A DNA stretch of 64,000 nt, from positions 62,001 to 126,000 of IMG/VR virus record IMGVR_UViG_3300045912_000789. One strand, given 5' to 3'. The stretch comes from a virus. Both the position numbers and the translations under genes were made by a program. This document shows, piece by piece, positions 1 through 8,507 of this stretch. The notes below the pieces were generated by a model. That model saw only the letters and a program-made list of their open reading frames with translations. It did no database searches and was not told where the DNA came from. The stretch's first letter is position 1. The number at the start of each line of letters is the position of its first letter.

Positions 1-214
1 AGGCCTTCGTCTCGGTCGCCGGGGCGCCCTCGCCCTGGTGCTTCATGATGATCGCGACGCGGTCCTCGGTGCTGAGCGGCATGTAGTCGGGCGACGCCAT
101 GCCGAGCGCGCGGAGCGCGTCCGTGACCTGCTTGCGCTGCGCGGCGTCCTGGCTGTTGCCCAGCTCGATCCACTTCTCGCGCGACTTCGGCTCGATTCCG
201 TTCGGGAGTGCCAT
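1..214 (-). CDS. Hypothetical protein, C-terminus cut by window edge
   Basis: The gene begins at an ATG (214-212) preceded by a GAGGAG ribosome binding site and runs leftward off the window, so only the first 71 codons are seen. The visible part is soluble and mixed in charge, with no signal peptide or membrane segment and no domain I recognise. It is the most downstream gene visible in the leftward DNA-metabolism block. The codons are rich in G/C at the third position, like its neighbours. Function unknown. Confidence 0.7.
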   Translation of the reverse strand, partial: MALPNGIEPKSREKWIELGNSQDAAQRKQVTDALRALGMASPDYMPLSTEDRVAIIMKHQGEGAPATETKA

Positions 215-227
215 CTGTTCTATCTCC

Positions 228-560
228 TCACTGTTTCCGGTTGCTGTGGTCGAAGATGATCGGGTTTCCGAGAGCGCACTCCGTGACCTGGACATCAGTA
301 CACTGGAAGCACGCCCTAAGATCTCGTGTCTTGGCGGGACAGGCTTGGACGAGAGGCTCCACCTGCTTGAAGTTCTCGTCGATGAACGTCATGATCTTCA
401 GTCGGATCTTGTCGACCTGCCGTTCAGGGAGGTCGATCTCTTCACCGAGGATGATCTTGGTGAGGACCTCGCGGCCGAGTCCTCTGTGTGCGTTGAGGTT
501 GTTCTCCTGAGCGAGCAGCAGTAGCTCGCTGGCGTTCATCTCGTCAAGGAGATCCAGCAT
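228..560 (-). CDS. Hypothetical 110-aa protein with C-terminal cysteine cluster
   Basis: This is a small soluble protein. Its N-terminal half is helical and Leu/Glu-rich, and four cysteines lie within about 25 residues near the C-terminus (CP, CFQC, CAL). That spacing could bind zinc, but I cannot match it to a named family. The start overlaps the end of the upstream gene by 17 bases, which suggests translational coupling. It sits in the leftward replication and recombination operon. The role is unknown; a nucleic-acid-binding accessory factor is only a guess. Confidence 0.75.
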   Translation of the reverse strand: MLDLLDEMNASELLLLAQENNLNAHRGLGREVLTKIILGEEIDLPERQVDKIRLKIMTFIDENFKQVEPLVQACPAKTRDLRACFQCTDVQVTECALGNPIIFDHSNRKQ

Positions 561-798
561 CGGAACCTCCCGTCGAGACGAACTTCACGGAGAAGCGGCT
601 GTGCGGGCAGATCTTGCACCGGCTGCCGAAGTACTGGCTGAGGCAGAGAGCCCGCAGGACGACGGTACGCTTGCCCTTCTCCACGCGGAAGAAGTGGCCC
701 TCGGCCTTGAAGACCGAGCCCCGTGCGTAGCACACGGCGTAGCGCGGATCGTCGGCCTTGTCCTTGTTCAGCGTGACCAGTTCGGTCGCCTTGCTCAT
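544..798 (-). CDS. Hypothetical 84-aa cysteine-containing protein
   Basis: I place the start at the ATG at 798-796, because it overlaps the stop of the upstream resolvase gene as ATGA, the coupling pattern seen throughout this block. A longer reading frame extends upstream to 1035 but would lie inside the resolvase gene. The product is small and basic, with cysteines in a C-x4-C-x-C-like arrangement near the C-terminus (around CLSQYFGSRCKIC) that could form a metal site. No family is recognised. Confidence 0.65.
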   Translation of the reverse strand: MSKATELVTLNKDKADDPRYAVCYARGSVFKAEGHFFRVEKGKRTVVLRALCLSQYFGSRCKICPHSRFSVKFVSTGGSDAGSP

Positions 799-1391
799 TC
801 GTAGACCTTGTAGACGAGTACGATGCGGGGATCCAGACGATCTTCCCGCTTCTTGATAGCGACGTCGAGGTGCGCGGAATCGTCGATCCCGGTGCCCTTG
901 ACGACGGCGTCTTCGATCAGCTTGATGTAGTTGCTGCCGTCCTTCTTCTGGTAGGGGGATCGGGGCTGGGGTTTCGCTGCCTTCTTCCCGGCCTTCGGCT
1001 TCTTCGGGACCGTCATGCTCCCGCCGACCTGCCACGCCCGGTTCAGGAGATCCTCCATGTAGAGCCAGATCGTGAGGTCAATGTGCCCCCCTTGCTTATA
1101 GACGGCATCCACCACGTGCTTCCACGCGATGGGCTGGGTGCCGAGCGCCGCAGCGGTGGCCGCCTTCAGCTTGTCCTCGAAGTTCCGGCCCTCCGCGGTC
1201 AGGAAGCGGTTCCCGACCCCTGAGTAGGCCTTGTTGATCGAGACCGGGCGGGGATCGCGGAGCACGGCCCAGAACTCGGTCGCCTGCACCCGCTGAGCTT
1301 CGTAGGCGCCGATGATCGACTTCTCGCGCTCCACCATCTCGACGTGGCGCCTGTTGTCGTCACCGGCGAAGAGGCCGAGCTGATCACCCAT
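795..1391 (-). CDS. RusA-like Holliday junction resolvase
   Basis: RusA endonucleases cut Holliday junctions as homodimers that bind metal through acidic residues. Here the N-terminal part has the family's substrate-binding start (SINKAY, residues 52-57). The C-terminal half has the hallmark D-x2-N-x2-K-x3-D-A pattern (D151, N154, K157, D161), followed by a DD pair at 170-171. At 198 aa it is longer than typical RusA (about 120 aa), with a Lys/Pro-rich linker near 129-150. It overlaps both neighbours by a few bases and lies beside two other nucleases and the recombinase, which fits resolution of replicative or recombination intermediates before packaging. Family assignment is from motifs only. 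Confidence 0.72.
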   Translation of the reverse strand: MGDQLGLFAGDDNRRHVEMVEREKSIIGAYEAQRVQATEFWAVLRDPRPVSINKAYSGVGNRFLTAEGRNFEDKLKAATAAALGTQPIAWKHVVDAVYKQGGHIDLTIWLYMEDLLNRAWQVGGSMTVPKKPKAGKKAAKPQPRSPYQKKDGSNYIKLIEDAVVKGTGIDDSAHLDVAIKKREDRLDPRIVLVYKVYE

Positions 1392-2019
1392 CGTCCTTGC
1401 TCCCCTTCGACGGCGCGGCGCGCTCGAACTGCCCGCCGCTGCCCAGCGGCTGGCGGCGGACCTGGTCCTTCCGCCGGTTCTGGATGGTGTGATCTCGCAT
1501 CGACTGGTTGAACTCCAGCTCCCGCAACGCGATGATCCGGGAGAGCGCCTCGGCCTGCTTGCTGTAGACCTTGTAGTGCGCCTCCAGGATCTCCTTCATC
1601 GCGAAGAGCTTGAGCACCTCCATCTCGTAGTCGATCCGGATCGGATCCTCGCGGACCATCGCCGGCACCTCGGCCTTCGGCACGTCCCTCGCGAAGAGCT
1701 TGAGCTTCAGCTTCGCGTCGAGCTGCTTCAGGCTGGTGTTGGCGGCGCGGTAGGCGATCTCGGCCTTCACCAGCTCACCGTTCACGTATTGCGCGTGCGC
1801 GGTGTACTGGCTGTAGAGGTTGCCGAGTTGGTTGTTCGGCAGTTCGCTGATGTCCATGTCGGCGAGGTTCTCGGGAACGTTCGTCGGCTTCGGGTAGGGC
1901 AGCAGGCCGAGCCGGGCCGCCTGGTTCCCCACCTCAGCGAGGAGATCGTCGGCGTTCTTGAACTGCTCCATCTCCTCCTTGTCGAGGAGCGGGGCGTTGT
2001 TGAGATCGATCTTGGGCAT
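1384..2019 (-). CDS. Helical protein of recombination operon, unknown function
   Basis: This 211-aa soluble protein is predicted to be mostly helical, with long charged heptad-like stretches between residues 65 and 170 and a basic Arg/Lys/Ser-rich C-terminus. There is no catalytic motif. Size, coiled-coil character and position between the resolvase and the Fe-S nuclease, two genes from the RecA-like recombinase, would suit a recombination mediator in the role of T4 UvsY. I see no sequence signature that proves it. It overlaps the resolvase start by 8 bases. Confidence 0.7.
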   Translation of the reverse strand: MPKIDLNNAPLLDKEEMEQFKNADDLLAEVGNQAARLGLLPYPKPTNVPENLADMDISELPNNQLGNLYSQYTAHAQYVNGELVKAEIAYRAANTSLKQLDAKLKLKLFARDVPKAEVPAMVREDPIRIDYEMEVLKLFAMKEILEAHYKVYSKQAEALSRIIALRELEFNQSMRDHTIQNRRKDQVRRQPLGSGGQFERAAPSKGSKDDG

Positions 2020-2025
2020 GTTCTC

Positions 2026-2844
2026 CTACAGCCTGCCGCGGTTGCGAATCGCGTTCATCGCGGCGTTGTCGTCCTTCCTGCGAAGCTGGGTCAGGACCGA
2101 CGGCTTGCAGGTGTCTCGGTACTCGCAGCGCGGACACTCGAAGAAGTCCTCGTCCCGGGCAGGCAGGGTCTCTGCCTCGACGTGCTTCATCAACTGCTCG
2201 AAGTAGTCGATCGCGGTGGCGAAGACCGCGGGATCGAAGAGCGACGGGAAGACGTGTCGCTTCGAGTTGTCCTTGCAGTAGTACCAGTTGTAGATGATCG
2301 GGCAATCGTAGCGGTACGCGTAGAGGTGCGCCTGCATCAGGTGCTCCGTCTTCGGCGTGCCGCGCGCGACCATGGCCTCGAAGTTCTTGCGATTGATGCT
2401 CTTCGCCTCGATGATCGACCGCTGCTGCCAGTCGTCGCACCAGATGCGAAGAACCCCGTCCGCGGTTCCGCCGATGCCGAGATCGGAGAACAGCTTGTCC
2501 CACTTCGGATCGAAGGGGACCTCGCGGCACAGCTCGTAGCCGATGTTCCTCGGCTTCAGGACTCGGCCGACGTCTTCGAGCTTCTTGCCCACCAGCTCGT
2601 GGATGGCGTGCCCCATGTCGAAGATCTCTAGGGAGTCCGGGTCGAGGGTGGGGATGAAGGGCGCTCGGATGTACTCGTAGACCTGCTTCCGCCGGCACGC
2701 GCCGACGCCAGAGGGGTGGAAGTACCCCTGCCGGCTGCCGTCGCGGGTCACGGTGGCCAGGGCGAGCGTGTACGCGCCTTCGAGGTCGAAGATGTCGGAC
2801 TTGTCGAGTGCCGCGGCATCCGCGATCGTGATGGCGCTTCTCAT
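2026..2844 (-). CDS. PD-(D/E)XK nuclease with Fe-S-type cysteines (Cas4/RecB-like)
   Basis: The 272-aa product has the RecB/Cas4 nuclease order: a first Cys (C50) in SGVGAC, a His motif (H79, H82), GGTADGVL with D129, the catalytic E-x-K (E146, K148), the Q-x3-Y motif (QAHLYAY, from Q171), and a C-terminal C-x2-C-x5-C (C237, C240, C246). One N-terminal plus three C-terminal cysteines is the classic 4Fe-4S nuclease arrangement. Such enzymes resect or process DNA ends. The start at 2844 gives an ATGA overlap with the upstream nuclease gene; the longer open frame upstream lies inside that gene. The likely role is end processing for RecA-dependent recombination. Confidence 0.8.
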   Translation of the reverse strand: MRSAITIADAAALDKSDIFDLEGAYTLALATVTRDGSRQGYFHPSGVGACRRKQVYEYIRAPFIPTLDPDSLEIFDMGHAIHELVGKKLEDVGRVLKPRNIGYELCREVPFDPKWDKLFSDLGIGGTADGVLRIWCDDWQQRSIIEAKSINRKNFEAMVARGTPKTEHLMQAHLYAYRYDCPIIYNWYYCKDNSKRHVFPSLFDPAVFATAIDYFEQLMKHVEAETLPARDEDFFECPRCEYRDTCKPSVLTQLRRKDDNAAMNAIRNRGRL

Positions 2845-3440
2845 CGCTGCTCCTTGGCCCACTGCTGCTCCCTGGTCTGGACGAGACGGAGGAGATCGCT
2901 GTAGGCGATGATCGTGATGTCGCCCTTCTTGCCGGGCTGTTCCAGGTCGAGCTTGAGCCACAGCCGACGACACGGGATGTTCCCCGCGCCCCAGCCGTCC
3001 GTCCGGACTCCACGCCCGACCTTGATGCTTCGTCTTCCGATGTCCTTGGTGGCCAGCGGCACGCTGCTCCACCCAGTCAGCTCGCTGAAGAAGTTCGAGT
3101 GGATCGCGGCGAACTTCCCGTACTCTGCGAGGCTCCCGATCCCGATCTCCATGACGAAGACCGGGGCTTGGCCCGCCTTCTCGGCGGCCACCAGGAGCTT
3201 CTGCCAGTCCGAGCTGCTCAGCGAGTAGCCCGAGCTGCGCGTCGTCTTCACCTCGACTCGGAAGGTGAACAGCGAGCTGTCTCGCAGTACGCCATCCGTG
3301 ATCTGGACCCGCGAGGGCACCACGACGTCGGCCTTCTCGTCGCCGGCGCCCGAGAGGAAGGTCTTGCGCCCACCGAGATCGGAGGCGGTCTGCCGCTCCG
3401 CCGCGGTGGCTCGCTTCTTCCTGCGTCTCTGGATCGTCAT
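2841..3440 (-). CDS. PD-(D/E)XK endonuclease, Hjc-like
   Basis: This 199-aa protein has a basic N-terminus followed by the compact restriction-fold nuclease pattern: a helix with E15 (AAERQ), GAGDEKADVVVP with D38, then a strand carrying E63-x-K65 (RVEVKTT). That spacing resembles archaeal-type Hjc resolvases and related endonucleases. The start at 3440 has a GGAGA ribosome site. A strong hairpin (3452-3483) separates it from recA upstream. It is adjacent to the Fe-S nuclease and near the RusA-like gene, so this block encodes three distinct nucleases. The biochemical role, resolvase or other structure-specific nuclease, is inferred. Confidence 0.68.
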   Translation of the reverse strand: MTIQRRRKKRATAAERQTASDLGGRKTFLSGAGDEKADVVVPSRVQITDGVLRDSSLFTFRVEVKTTRSSGYSLSSSDWQKLLVAAEKAGQAPVFVMEIGIGSLAEYGKFAAIHSNFFSELTGWSSVPLATKDIGRRSIKVGRGVRTDGWGAGNIPCRRLWLKLDLEQPGKKGDITIIAYSDLLRLVQTREQQWAKEQR

Positions 3441-3451
3441 GTGGTCTCCAC

Positions 3452-3483
3452 GGCCGTGCCCGGGGAAGGTCCCGAGCACGGCC
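3452..3483 (-). terminator. Intercistronic hairpin after the RecA-like gene
   Basis: An 8-bp perfect inverted repeat (GGCCGTGC with GCACGGCC) continues inward after one mismatch into a further CGGG/CCCG stem and a GAAGGT-type loop. It lies just downstream of the RecA-like stop on the leftward strand. No U-run follows, so it may attenuate or stabilise mRNA rather than terminate fully. Confidence 0.4.
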
Positions 3484-3490
3484 TGATAGG

Positions 3491-4786
3491 TCAGCGGAAC
3501 CTGTAGATGATCCCGGAGCGCCGGAAGCACTCCGAACGAAGGAGGTCGATCAGCTCAGGGTGCTCGGTGATGTACCGGCGCACCTTGTCGCGGCCCTGGA
3601 GGTTGAAGCCGAACTCCTCGTGCTCGTACTTGATCCAGGTGGTGCCCTCGAACACGCCCAGCTTCAGGCAGGTGGTGACGAGATCGCCGATCTTGTCGAC
3701 GCCGATGTCGTAGTAGAAGTCGAACTCGCCGTTCTTGCCGTCGTGGGTCCCGAGCTTGCCCTTCGTCAGCTCCCACCGGACCTTGCGGCCGATGTTCACC
3801 TTCTCGACCGCATCGTGGTGGTAGGGACCCTTGTGGATCGACAGCTCGATCGCCTTGCCGTGCTTCAGCGCCCAGACCTTGGCTCCGCCCTCGTACTTGT
3901 CCTTCTCCATGACGGGGCGGCCACGCACCGGCGCCGCGTCTCGCTTCGCCCGCATCTGGTTGACGAGGAAGAGCGTGGTCTCGTTGCGCCCACTCCGATC
4001 GTTGTTGAGCGTCATGGCGAGCTTGGGCATGAACTTCGAGATCAGGGTGGCCTCGCTGCTCTGGCGCGCGAAGTCCTCGAAGCTCTCCTGCTCCTCCTTC
4101 GCCTCGGTCTGGAGCGAGCCGATGCTGTTGACGACGATCATCTGGCACCGGTTCGAGGCCACCAGCTTGATGATCGCGTCGAAGCCCTTCTCGGCCGTCA
4201 CGCCGTCGATGATGAGGATCTGGCCGACCTGCGTCTGAAGCTCGGCACGGCGTTCCTCGCTCATCGGCGGCTTGCCCTCCTTTACGAGAGCCTCGTCCAG
4301 CTCGTCCAGCTCCTTCGGCGAGAAGGCGATCTTCAGGCCGCAGAAGTCGCGCATGAAGAGCTTGTCCGCCTTGAACTCGGTGAAGAAGATGCACATGCCG
4401 AAGTCGTCGCCGTAGATGCGCTGGACCTCGGCAGCCGTGACCCAGAGCAGGTAGTCCTTGCCGGCGCCGTCCGGGCCGACCAGAACGGTGGTAGCGCTGG
4501 CCGGGAAGCCCCCTGCCAGCTCGATGTCGAGCGAGGTGATCCCCGTGGGACGGCGCAGCAGGTACAGCGTCTCCATGTCCGAGGCACGGCGCACCACGTT
4601 CATGCCCAGCTCTCGGTTCACCGAGTCCATCACGTCGTCGAGCGTGACGGCCTCCTTGGCCTCGCTGGGCTCGGTCTTGCTCCGCTGCTTCGTCTGGGGC
4701 TTCGCGCTCACCGCCTGCTTCGTCTGGCTGGCCGTGGTCGCCTTCTTGCTCTTGTTGCTCTTCGGTGCGGCCTTCCTCGTTGCCAT
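3491..4786 (-). CDS. RecA/UvsX-family recombinase
   Basis: The 431-aa protein has a Lys/Thr-rich disordered N-terminus (about 45 residues), then a RecA-type ATPase core. Walker A is GPDGAGKD at 104-111 with catalytic K110. The Walker B strand is a hydrophobic run ending in ILIIDGV, followed by an L2-like region and the QMRAKRD segment. RecA-class proteins form filaments on ssDNA and drive strand exchange, as UvsX does in T4 recombination-dependent replication. The start at 4786 has an AGGAG site; the longer frame upstream overlaps the next gene and is rejected. Neighbouring nucleases, polymerase and helicases support a recombination-coupled replication module. Confidence 0.88.
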   Translation of the reverse strand: MATRKAAPKSNKSKKATTASQTKQAVSAKPQTKQRSKTEPSEAKEAVTLDDVMDSVNRELGMNVVRRASDMETLYLLRRPTGITSLDIELAGGFPASATTVLVGPDGAGKDYLLWVTAAEVQRIYGDDFGMCIFFTEFKADKLFMRDFCGLKIAFSPKELDELDEALVKEGKPPMSEERRAELQTQVGQILIIDGVTAEKGFDAIIKLVASNRCQMIVVNSIGSLQTEAKEEQESFEDFARQSSEATLISKFMPKLAMTLNNDRSGRNETTLFLVNQMRAKRDAAPVRGRPVMEKDKYEGGAKVWALKHGKAIELSIHKGPYHHDAVEKVNIGRKVRWELTKGKLGTHDGKNGEFDFYYDIGVDKIGDLVTTCLKLGVFEGTTWIKYEHEEFGFNLQGRDKVRRYITEHPELIDLLRSECFRRSGIIYRFR

Positions 4787-4788
4787 CT

Positions 4789-5238
4789 TCACTCCTGTTC
4801 GATCGGAAGACGAGGAAGAGGAATCCGCTTCTTCACCAGAAGGGCCTCGGCCTCGTCGCTGAGGTGGATCTCGAACTGCTGCTTGTACTGCTCGTACCGC
4901 TCTGCGCCAGTGGCGAGTACGTTCCGGACGAGCAGGTTGCGGATGGTGGTCGTCTCGTCTTGGCAGATGTCGCCGAGGTGGAACCCGGGATGGTCTTCGC
5001 AGATCTTGGTCTTCGTGGACAGCAGCCCCCGCGCCTCGTTGTAGTAGAGGCCCTGGAAGCCGCCCTCCCACGAAGTCCAGCCGATCAGGGGGCGAAGCTG
5101 AACGTGGAGACGGGCCCGCTCGCGCAGGCCCTCCTCCCCGTCCTGCTCGACCGCCACCGGCTCCATGGGCTCTGCACGGAGGAACACGCCGTACCACCCT
5201 CGTGCCTGTAGTAGCTGGGTCACTTCACGTCCGTCCAT
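4789..5238 (-). CDS. Hypothetical 149-aa protein between polymerase and recombinase
   Basis: The start codon at 5238 lies inside the last codons of the DNA polymerase gene in another frame, and the stop lies 2 bases before the RecA-like start, so all three genes are tightly coupled. The product is soluble with no cysteine cluster. The longer frame to 6828 is the polymerase shadow and is excluded. No family is recognised; placement suggests a replication or recombination accessory protein. Confidence 0.68.
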   Translation of the reverse strand: MDGREVTQLLQARGWYGVFLRAEPMEPVAVEQDGEEGLRERARLHVQLRPLIGWTSWEGGFQGLYYNEARGLLSTKTKICEDHPGFHLGDICQDETTTIRNLLVRNVLATGAERYEQYKQQFEIHLSDEAEALLVKKRIPLPRLPIEQE

Positions 5239-7229
5239 CGGTGCCCGACGGCACCATCGGGATCGACCGGCACCGGGTAGGTGATCCGGATCGGTCCCCA
5301 GTTGTAGGGGTCGCCCATCTTCTCCTTCATGATCTCGGCGCACCGACGACTCGTCTCTTTGGGAGCGCGAGCGATCAGCTCGTCGTGGACCGTGAGGATG
5401 AGAATCCCCCCGAGTTCGTTGAACTCCTTGTCGTGGGCGATCTGAAGCATCGCGAGCTTCATCATCTCCGACCCGGAGCCCTGGATGAGGGTGTTGTAGG
5501 CCTGGCGGCGCTCGGCAGCCGCGATGCCGCGGTTGTACGCGTTGTTGATCCGGTAGAGACGCCGGACGCGGCCGAGCATCGTGTACGTGTACTCGTTCGC
5601 CTCGGCGAACCTGTGCATGTACTCGATGTGCGCTTCGATGTTCGCGTTCGTCCGGAAGAAGGTGTCGATCAGCTCCTGAGCCTCTTCCTTCGAGCACTTC
5701 AGGTCTTGCGCCATCTTCCCGGCGCCCTCGCCGTAGAGCGCGCCGAGACCCGAGGTCTTCGCACCGTCGCGCTTCTTCAGGAGGTACTTGTCGATGTCGC
5801 CGAAGGATGGGTCCTTGCGGTCCTTCTTGTCCTTCGCCGCCATGATCGCCTCGTACGTGACGAGAGGATCGCTCTTGTACATGGCGGCAGCGTTCGCGGA
5901 GTGGATGTCCCAGCCCTTGCGGATGGCCTCCATCATCTCTTCTTCGCCCGCGAGCGCCGCTGCGATGCGGAACTCGATCTGCGGGTAGTCGAAGTCGATG
6001 AGGTCGTAGCCGGGATCGGCGATGAAGCACCCTCGGATCTTGTAGGGGTCGTTCCTCACCGGGATGTTCTGCATGTTCGGGTTCGACGACGAGAGGCGCG
6101 AGGTGCGGGCTCCGCTCTGGTTCAGGCGGCAGTGCACGCGACCGTCCGGGCCCAGGTAGGTCCGGATCTTCTTCACGTACGTGCCGTAGAGCTTGTTGAG
6201 CTTCGCCAGCGCGAGCTTTGCGTCGATGAACTGGAACTCCGGCGAGTCGTGCGACACGCGGAGCTTCAGGATGTTCAGCGTCTTCTCGTCCACCGACGGC
6301 TTGGGCTCCGAGCCCTTGCCGCCCGAGGTGAACTTGATCGGCTTCATCCCGAAGTGGTCCTTGCCGTAGAGGATGTCGCGGATCTCGTCCTCGGCCTTCG
6401 TGTTGAAGCGGTACCCCATCAGGTCGTACAGCTTCTTCTCGGCCGCCGCGATGCCGTCCTTCATCGGGCCTTCGATCTTCTTCACCCAGTCGAGGTCGAC
6501 GAGGAAGCCCGCGCGCTCCATCCCCCAGAGGACCTTGGTGAGCGGCACCTCGATCGTCCGGTAGTAGTCGAACAGCGACGCCATGGGCGTCATCGTCGAC
6601 TCCAGCCCCACGTTCGCCAGGTTCTTCGCGAGATCCTGAGCGCGCATGAAGGTGAAGTACGAGTCGCAGCTCGCGTAGTTCTGCACCAGCTCGGGCTGCT
6701 CGTTGTAGACGAAGTTCAGCTTGTCGCCGCCCTCCATCTTCTTGAACTTCGCGAACGTGTACTTGTCGAGCCCGAGGGACTCCGAGACCATGTGAGGATC
6801 GAGGAACAGCTCCTTGAACTCGCCCCACCTCGCCTCGTACGCGAACCAGGCCTGATCTTTCAGACCGTGATCGCGCGTGTCGTCCTCCATGGCGTCCATG
6901 TCGATGATGTCCCAGACGTCACCGACGAGGCCGTAGCCCATGTTCCGGAGGATGTGCATGTCGTACTTGGCGTTCGCCAGGTACCACGTGATGTCGCGCC
7001 GCTGGAACAGTGGATCGAAGAAGCCCAGCAGCTCGTACGGGAAGAAGTACCGCCGGTCCTCAGTCGCCATCGACCAGAAGAGAACGCGGGACCTCATCAC
7101 GTCGAGGCCGGTCGTCTCCGTGTCGATCGCGACAGGACCGCCCCGATTCATGAGGTAGTTCAGAATCGGGGCGGCCTGTTCCGGCGTCTCAGCCGCCGTC
7201 ACCGGCGGAAGTAGACGCAGTCTCGGCAT
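5220..7229 (-). CDS. polA: Family A DNA polymerase with 3'-5' exonuclease
   Basis: This 669-aa replicative polymerase keeps both the proofreading and polymerase domains and lacks the 5'-3' nuclease of bacterial Pol I. Exo I is IDTETTGLD (D36, E38), Exo II is near LANAKYDMH and Exo III is YASCDSYFTF. Palm motif A is DYPQIEFR (usually DYSQIELR), the O-helix is R487-x3-K491-x3-L495-G-x2-Y499-G, and motif C is TVHDEL. Position 495 corresponds to Phe762 of E. coli Pol I and is Leu here, a variant known among phage polymerases. Catalytic carboxylates appear intact. It is flanked by the SSB candidate and the recombinase. Confidence 0.95.
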   Translation of the reverse strand: MPRLRLLPPVTAAETPEQAAPILNYLMNRGGPVAIDTETTGLDVMRSRVLFWSMATEDRRYFFPYELLGFFDPLFQRRDITWYLANAKYDMHILRNMGYGLVGDVWDIIDMDAMEDDTRDHGLKDQAWFAYEARWGEFKELFLDPHMVSESLGLDKYTFAKFKKMEGGDKLNFVYNEQPELVQNYASCDSYFTFMRAQDLAKNLANVGLESTMTPMASLFDYYRTIEVPLTKVLWGMERAGFLVDLDWVKKIEGPMKDGIAAAEKKLYDLMGYRFNTKAEDEIRDILYGKDHFGMKPIKFTSGGKGSEPKPSVDEKTLNILKLRVSHDSPEFQFIDAKLALAKLNKLYGTYVKKIRTYLGPDGRVHCRLNQSGARTSRLSSSNPNMQNIPVRNDPYKIRGCFIADPGYDLIDFDYPQIEFRIAAALAGEEEMMEAIRKGWDIHSANAAAMYKSDPLVTYEAIMAAKDKKDRKDPSFGDIDKYLLKKRDGAKTSGLGALYGEGAGKMAQDLKCSKEEAQELIDTFFRTNANIEAHIEYMHRFAEANEYTYTMLGRVRRLYRINNAYNRGIAAAERRQAYNTLIQGSGSEMMKLAMLQIAHDKEFNELGGILILTVHDELIARAPKETSRRCAEIMKEKMGDPYNWGPIRITYPVPVDPDGAVGHRWTDVK

Positions 7230-7232
7230 CGG

Positions 7233-8507
7233 TCAGAACTTGATCGACTTGTTGCCGTCGCCGTCGTCGTCCTCGTCCCCACCGCCCTCGTCGGCGTAGG
7301 ACTCGGTGTCGCCGCCCTCGTCGGGGGCGTCGTCGTCCTTCTTCACGGCGAGGTCGGGGCGCAGGCCCTTGGTCAGCTCCTCGCCGCAGAGGAACTTCTG
7401 CGTGTCGAGGCTCTTCGGGACGAAGATCTCGGCCAGGTTGAGCGGGTTCTCGATCAGCTCCATCGCCCGCTTGTGGTCCTCGGCGTTGCCGGGCACGCCC
7501 GGCACGCGGATGGCCACGATCTCGGTGAGGTACTTCGTGCCGGTCTTCTTGCGGGTGATGCGGATGTCGAAGGACGTCAGACGACCCTCGACACCGTTGC
7601 CGCACTCCGCGCACTCGACCTTCGGCACGAAGGCGCCCTTCTCCCCGCAGGCCCCGCAGGAGCGGTTCTTGTTCCGCTCCATCGTGAGGTCCACGCCGCT
7701 GACCGTCTTCCCGATCGGGTGGACGGTCTCGCAGCCCGGGCAGATCACGTGGGTGGCGAAGAGGAGGTTCGCGCAGTTCGCGCAGTGGTTCTTCATCTTG
7801 TCGTCGGACTCGATGAGCACGCCCAGCTCCTCGGGCCCCATCGTCCAGTGCATGCGGTGCCCGAACTGGTACTTGAACTGCGCCAGCTCGGCGATGTCGT
7901 CGGCCCGCGCCTCCGCGAACGGAGCCGGGACGTACCGGTAGAGGATCTGCCCGGTGGCCTTCGACTTCTTCACCATGCCGCCGCTGTCGCGCAGCGGGAT
8001 GGCGAAGATCTTCTCCATCACCGTGATGCCGAGGGAGAACTGCGGCATGCTGCTGATCGGGGCCTTCGTGTCCGGCCGCACGCCCTTCTCCTGCTCGATC
8101 TTGTCGAGCTTGGCGTAGTGGTTCGAGCGGATGGCGCAGCCCCAGCAGGGGTGCTTCCGGTACGGACCGGCCGAGCAGATGAAGTCCGCGTCGACCCGCT
8201 TCCCGTTGTGGGTCCGGTTCTTGTTGCGCGGGATGTAGTGCTTCTGCGTCTCGTACCAGGTCGTCTCGGTCTGGACGACCGCCTTCTCCTTGCGATCGTA
8301 GATCTCCTGCTGGTACAGTGCGAACGGCGAGATGTTGATCCAGATCGGGGTCTCGCCGGGGTAGAAGCGGTCGAACTGGCCGACGGCGATCTTGCCGCTA
8401 CCACCTCCCCGCTTGTTGGCCTCCTGGCGGCGGCGACCCTGATCACCCAGGCGCGGGGCCCCGAGGGCGCCAGCGCTTCGCGTCTTCATGAAGGAACCGT
8501 TGGACAT
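7233..8507 (-). CDS. Zinc-binding acidic-tailed protein, candidate ssDNA-binding protein
   Basis: The 424-aa product has a basic Gly/Arg-rich N-terminus, several Cys pairs (C-x2-C in the N-terminal third, then C-x2-C repeats around residues 240-310) and a strongly acidic C-terminal tail of Asp/Glu/Gly ending in NKSIKF. Zinc plus an acidic tail next to the polymerase and primase is the architecture of T4 gp32-like SSBs, in which the tail recruits replication partners. No OB-fold signature can be proven by eye. The ATG at 8507 is preceded by GGAGA and overlaps the primase end by 65 bases; an internal ATG at 8489 lacks a good site. Confidence 0.5.
   Translation of the reverse strand: MSNGSFMKTRSAGALGAPRLGDQGRRRQEANKRGGGSGKIAVGQFDRFYPGETPIWINISPFALYQQEIYDRKEKAVVQTETTWYETQKHYIPRNKNRTHNGKRVDADFICSAGPYRKHPCWGCAIRSNHYAKLDKIEQEKGVRPDTKAPISSMPQFSLGITVMEKIFAIPLRDSGGMVKKSKATGQILYRYVPAPFAEARADDIAELAQFKYQFGHRMHWTMGPEELGVLIESDDKMKNHCANCANLLFATHVICPGCETVHPIGKTVSGVDLTMERNKNRSCGACGEKGAFVPKVECAECGNGVEGRLTSFDIRITRKKTGTKYLTEIVAIRVPGVPGNAEDHKRAMELIENPLNLAEIFVPKSLDTQKFLCGEELTKGLRPDLAVKKDDDAPDEGGDTESYADEGGGDEDDDGDGNKSIKF

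Noticed and set aside
4789-6828. 679-codon frame sharing its end with the 149-aa gene
   Set aside because: Only the last 149 codons are independent; the upstream part is the polymerase gene read in another frame.
5202-7214. Long plus-strand frame opposite the DNA polymerase
   Set aside because: Shadow of the polymerase gene; composition is low-complexity Leu/Val/Arg/Asp, and no ribosome site or motif is seen.
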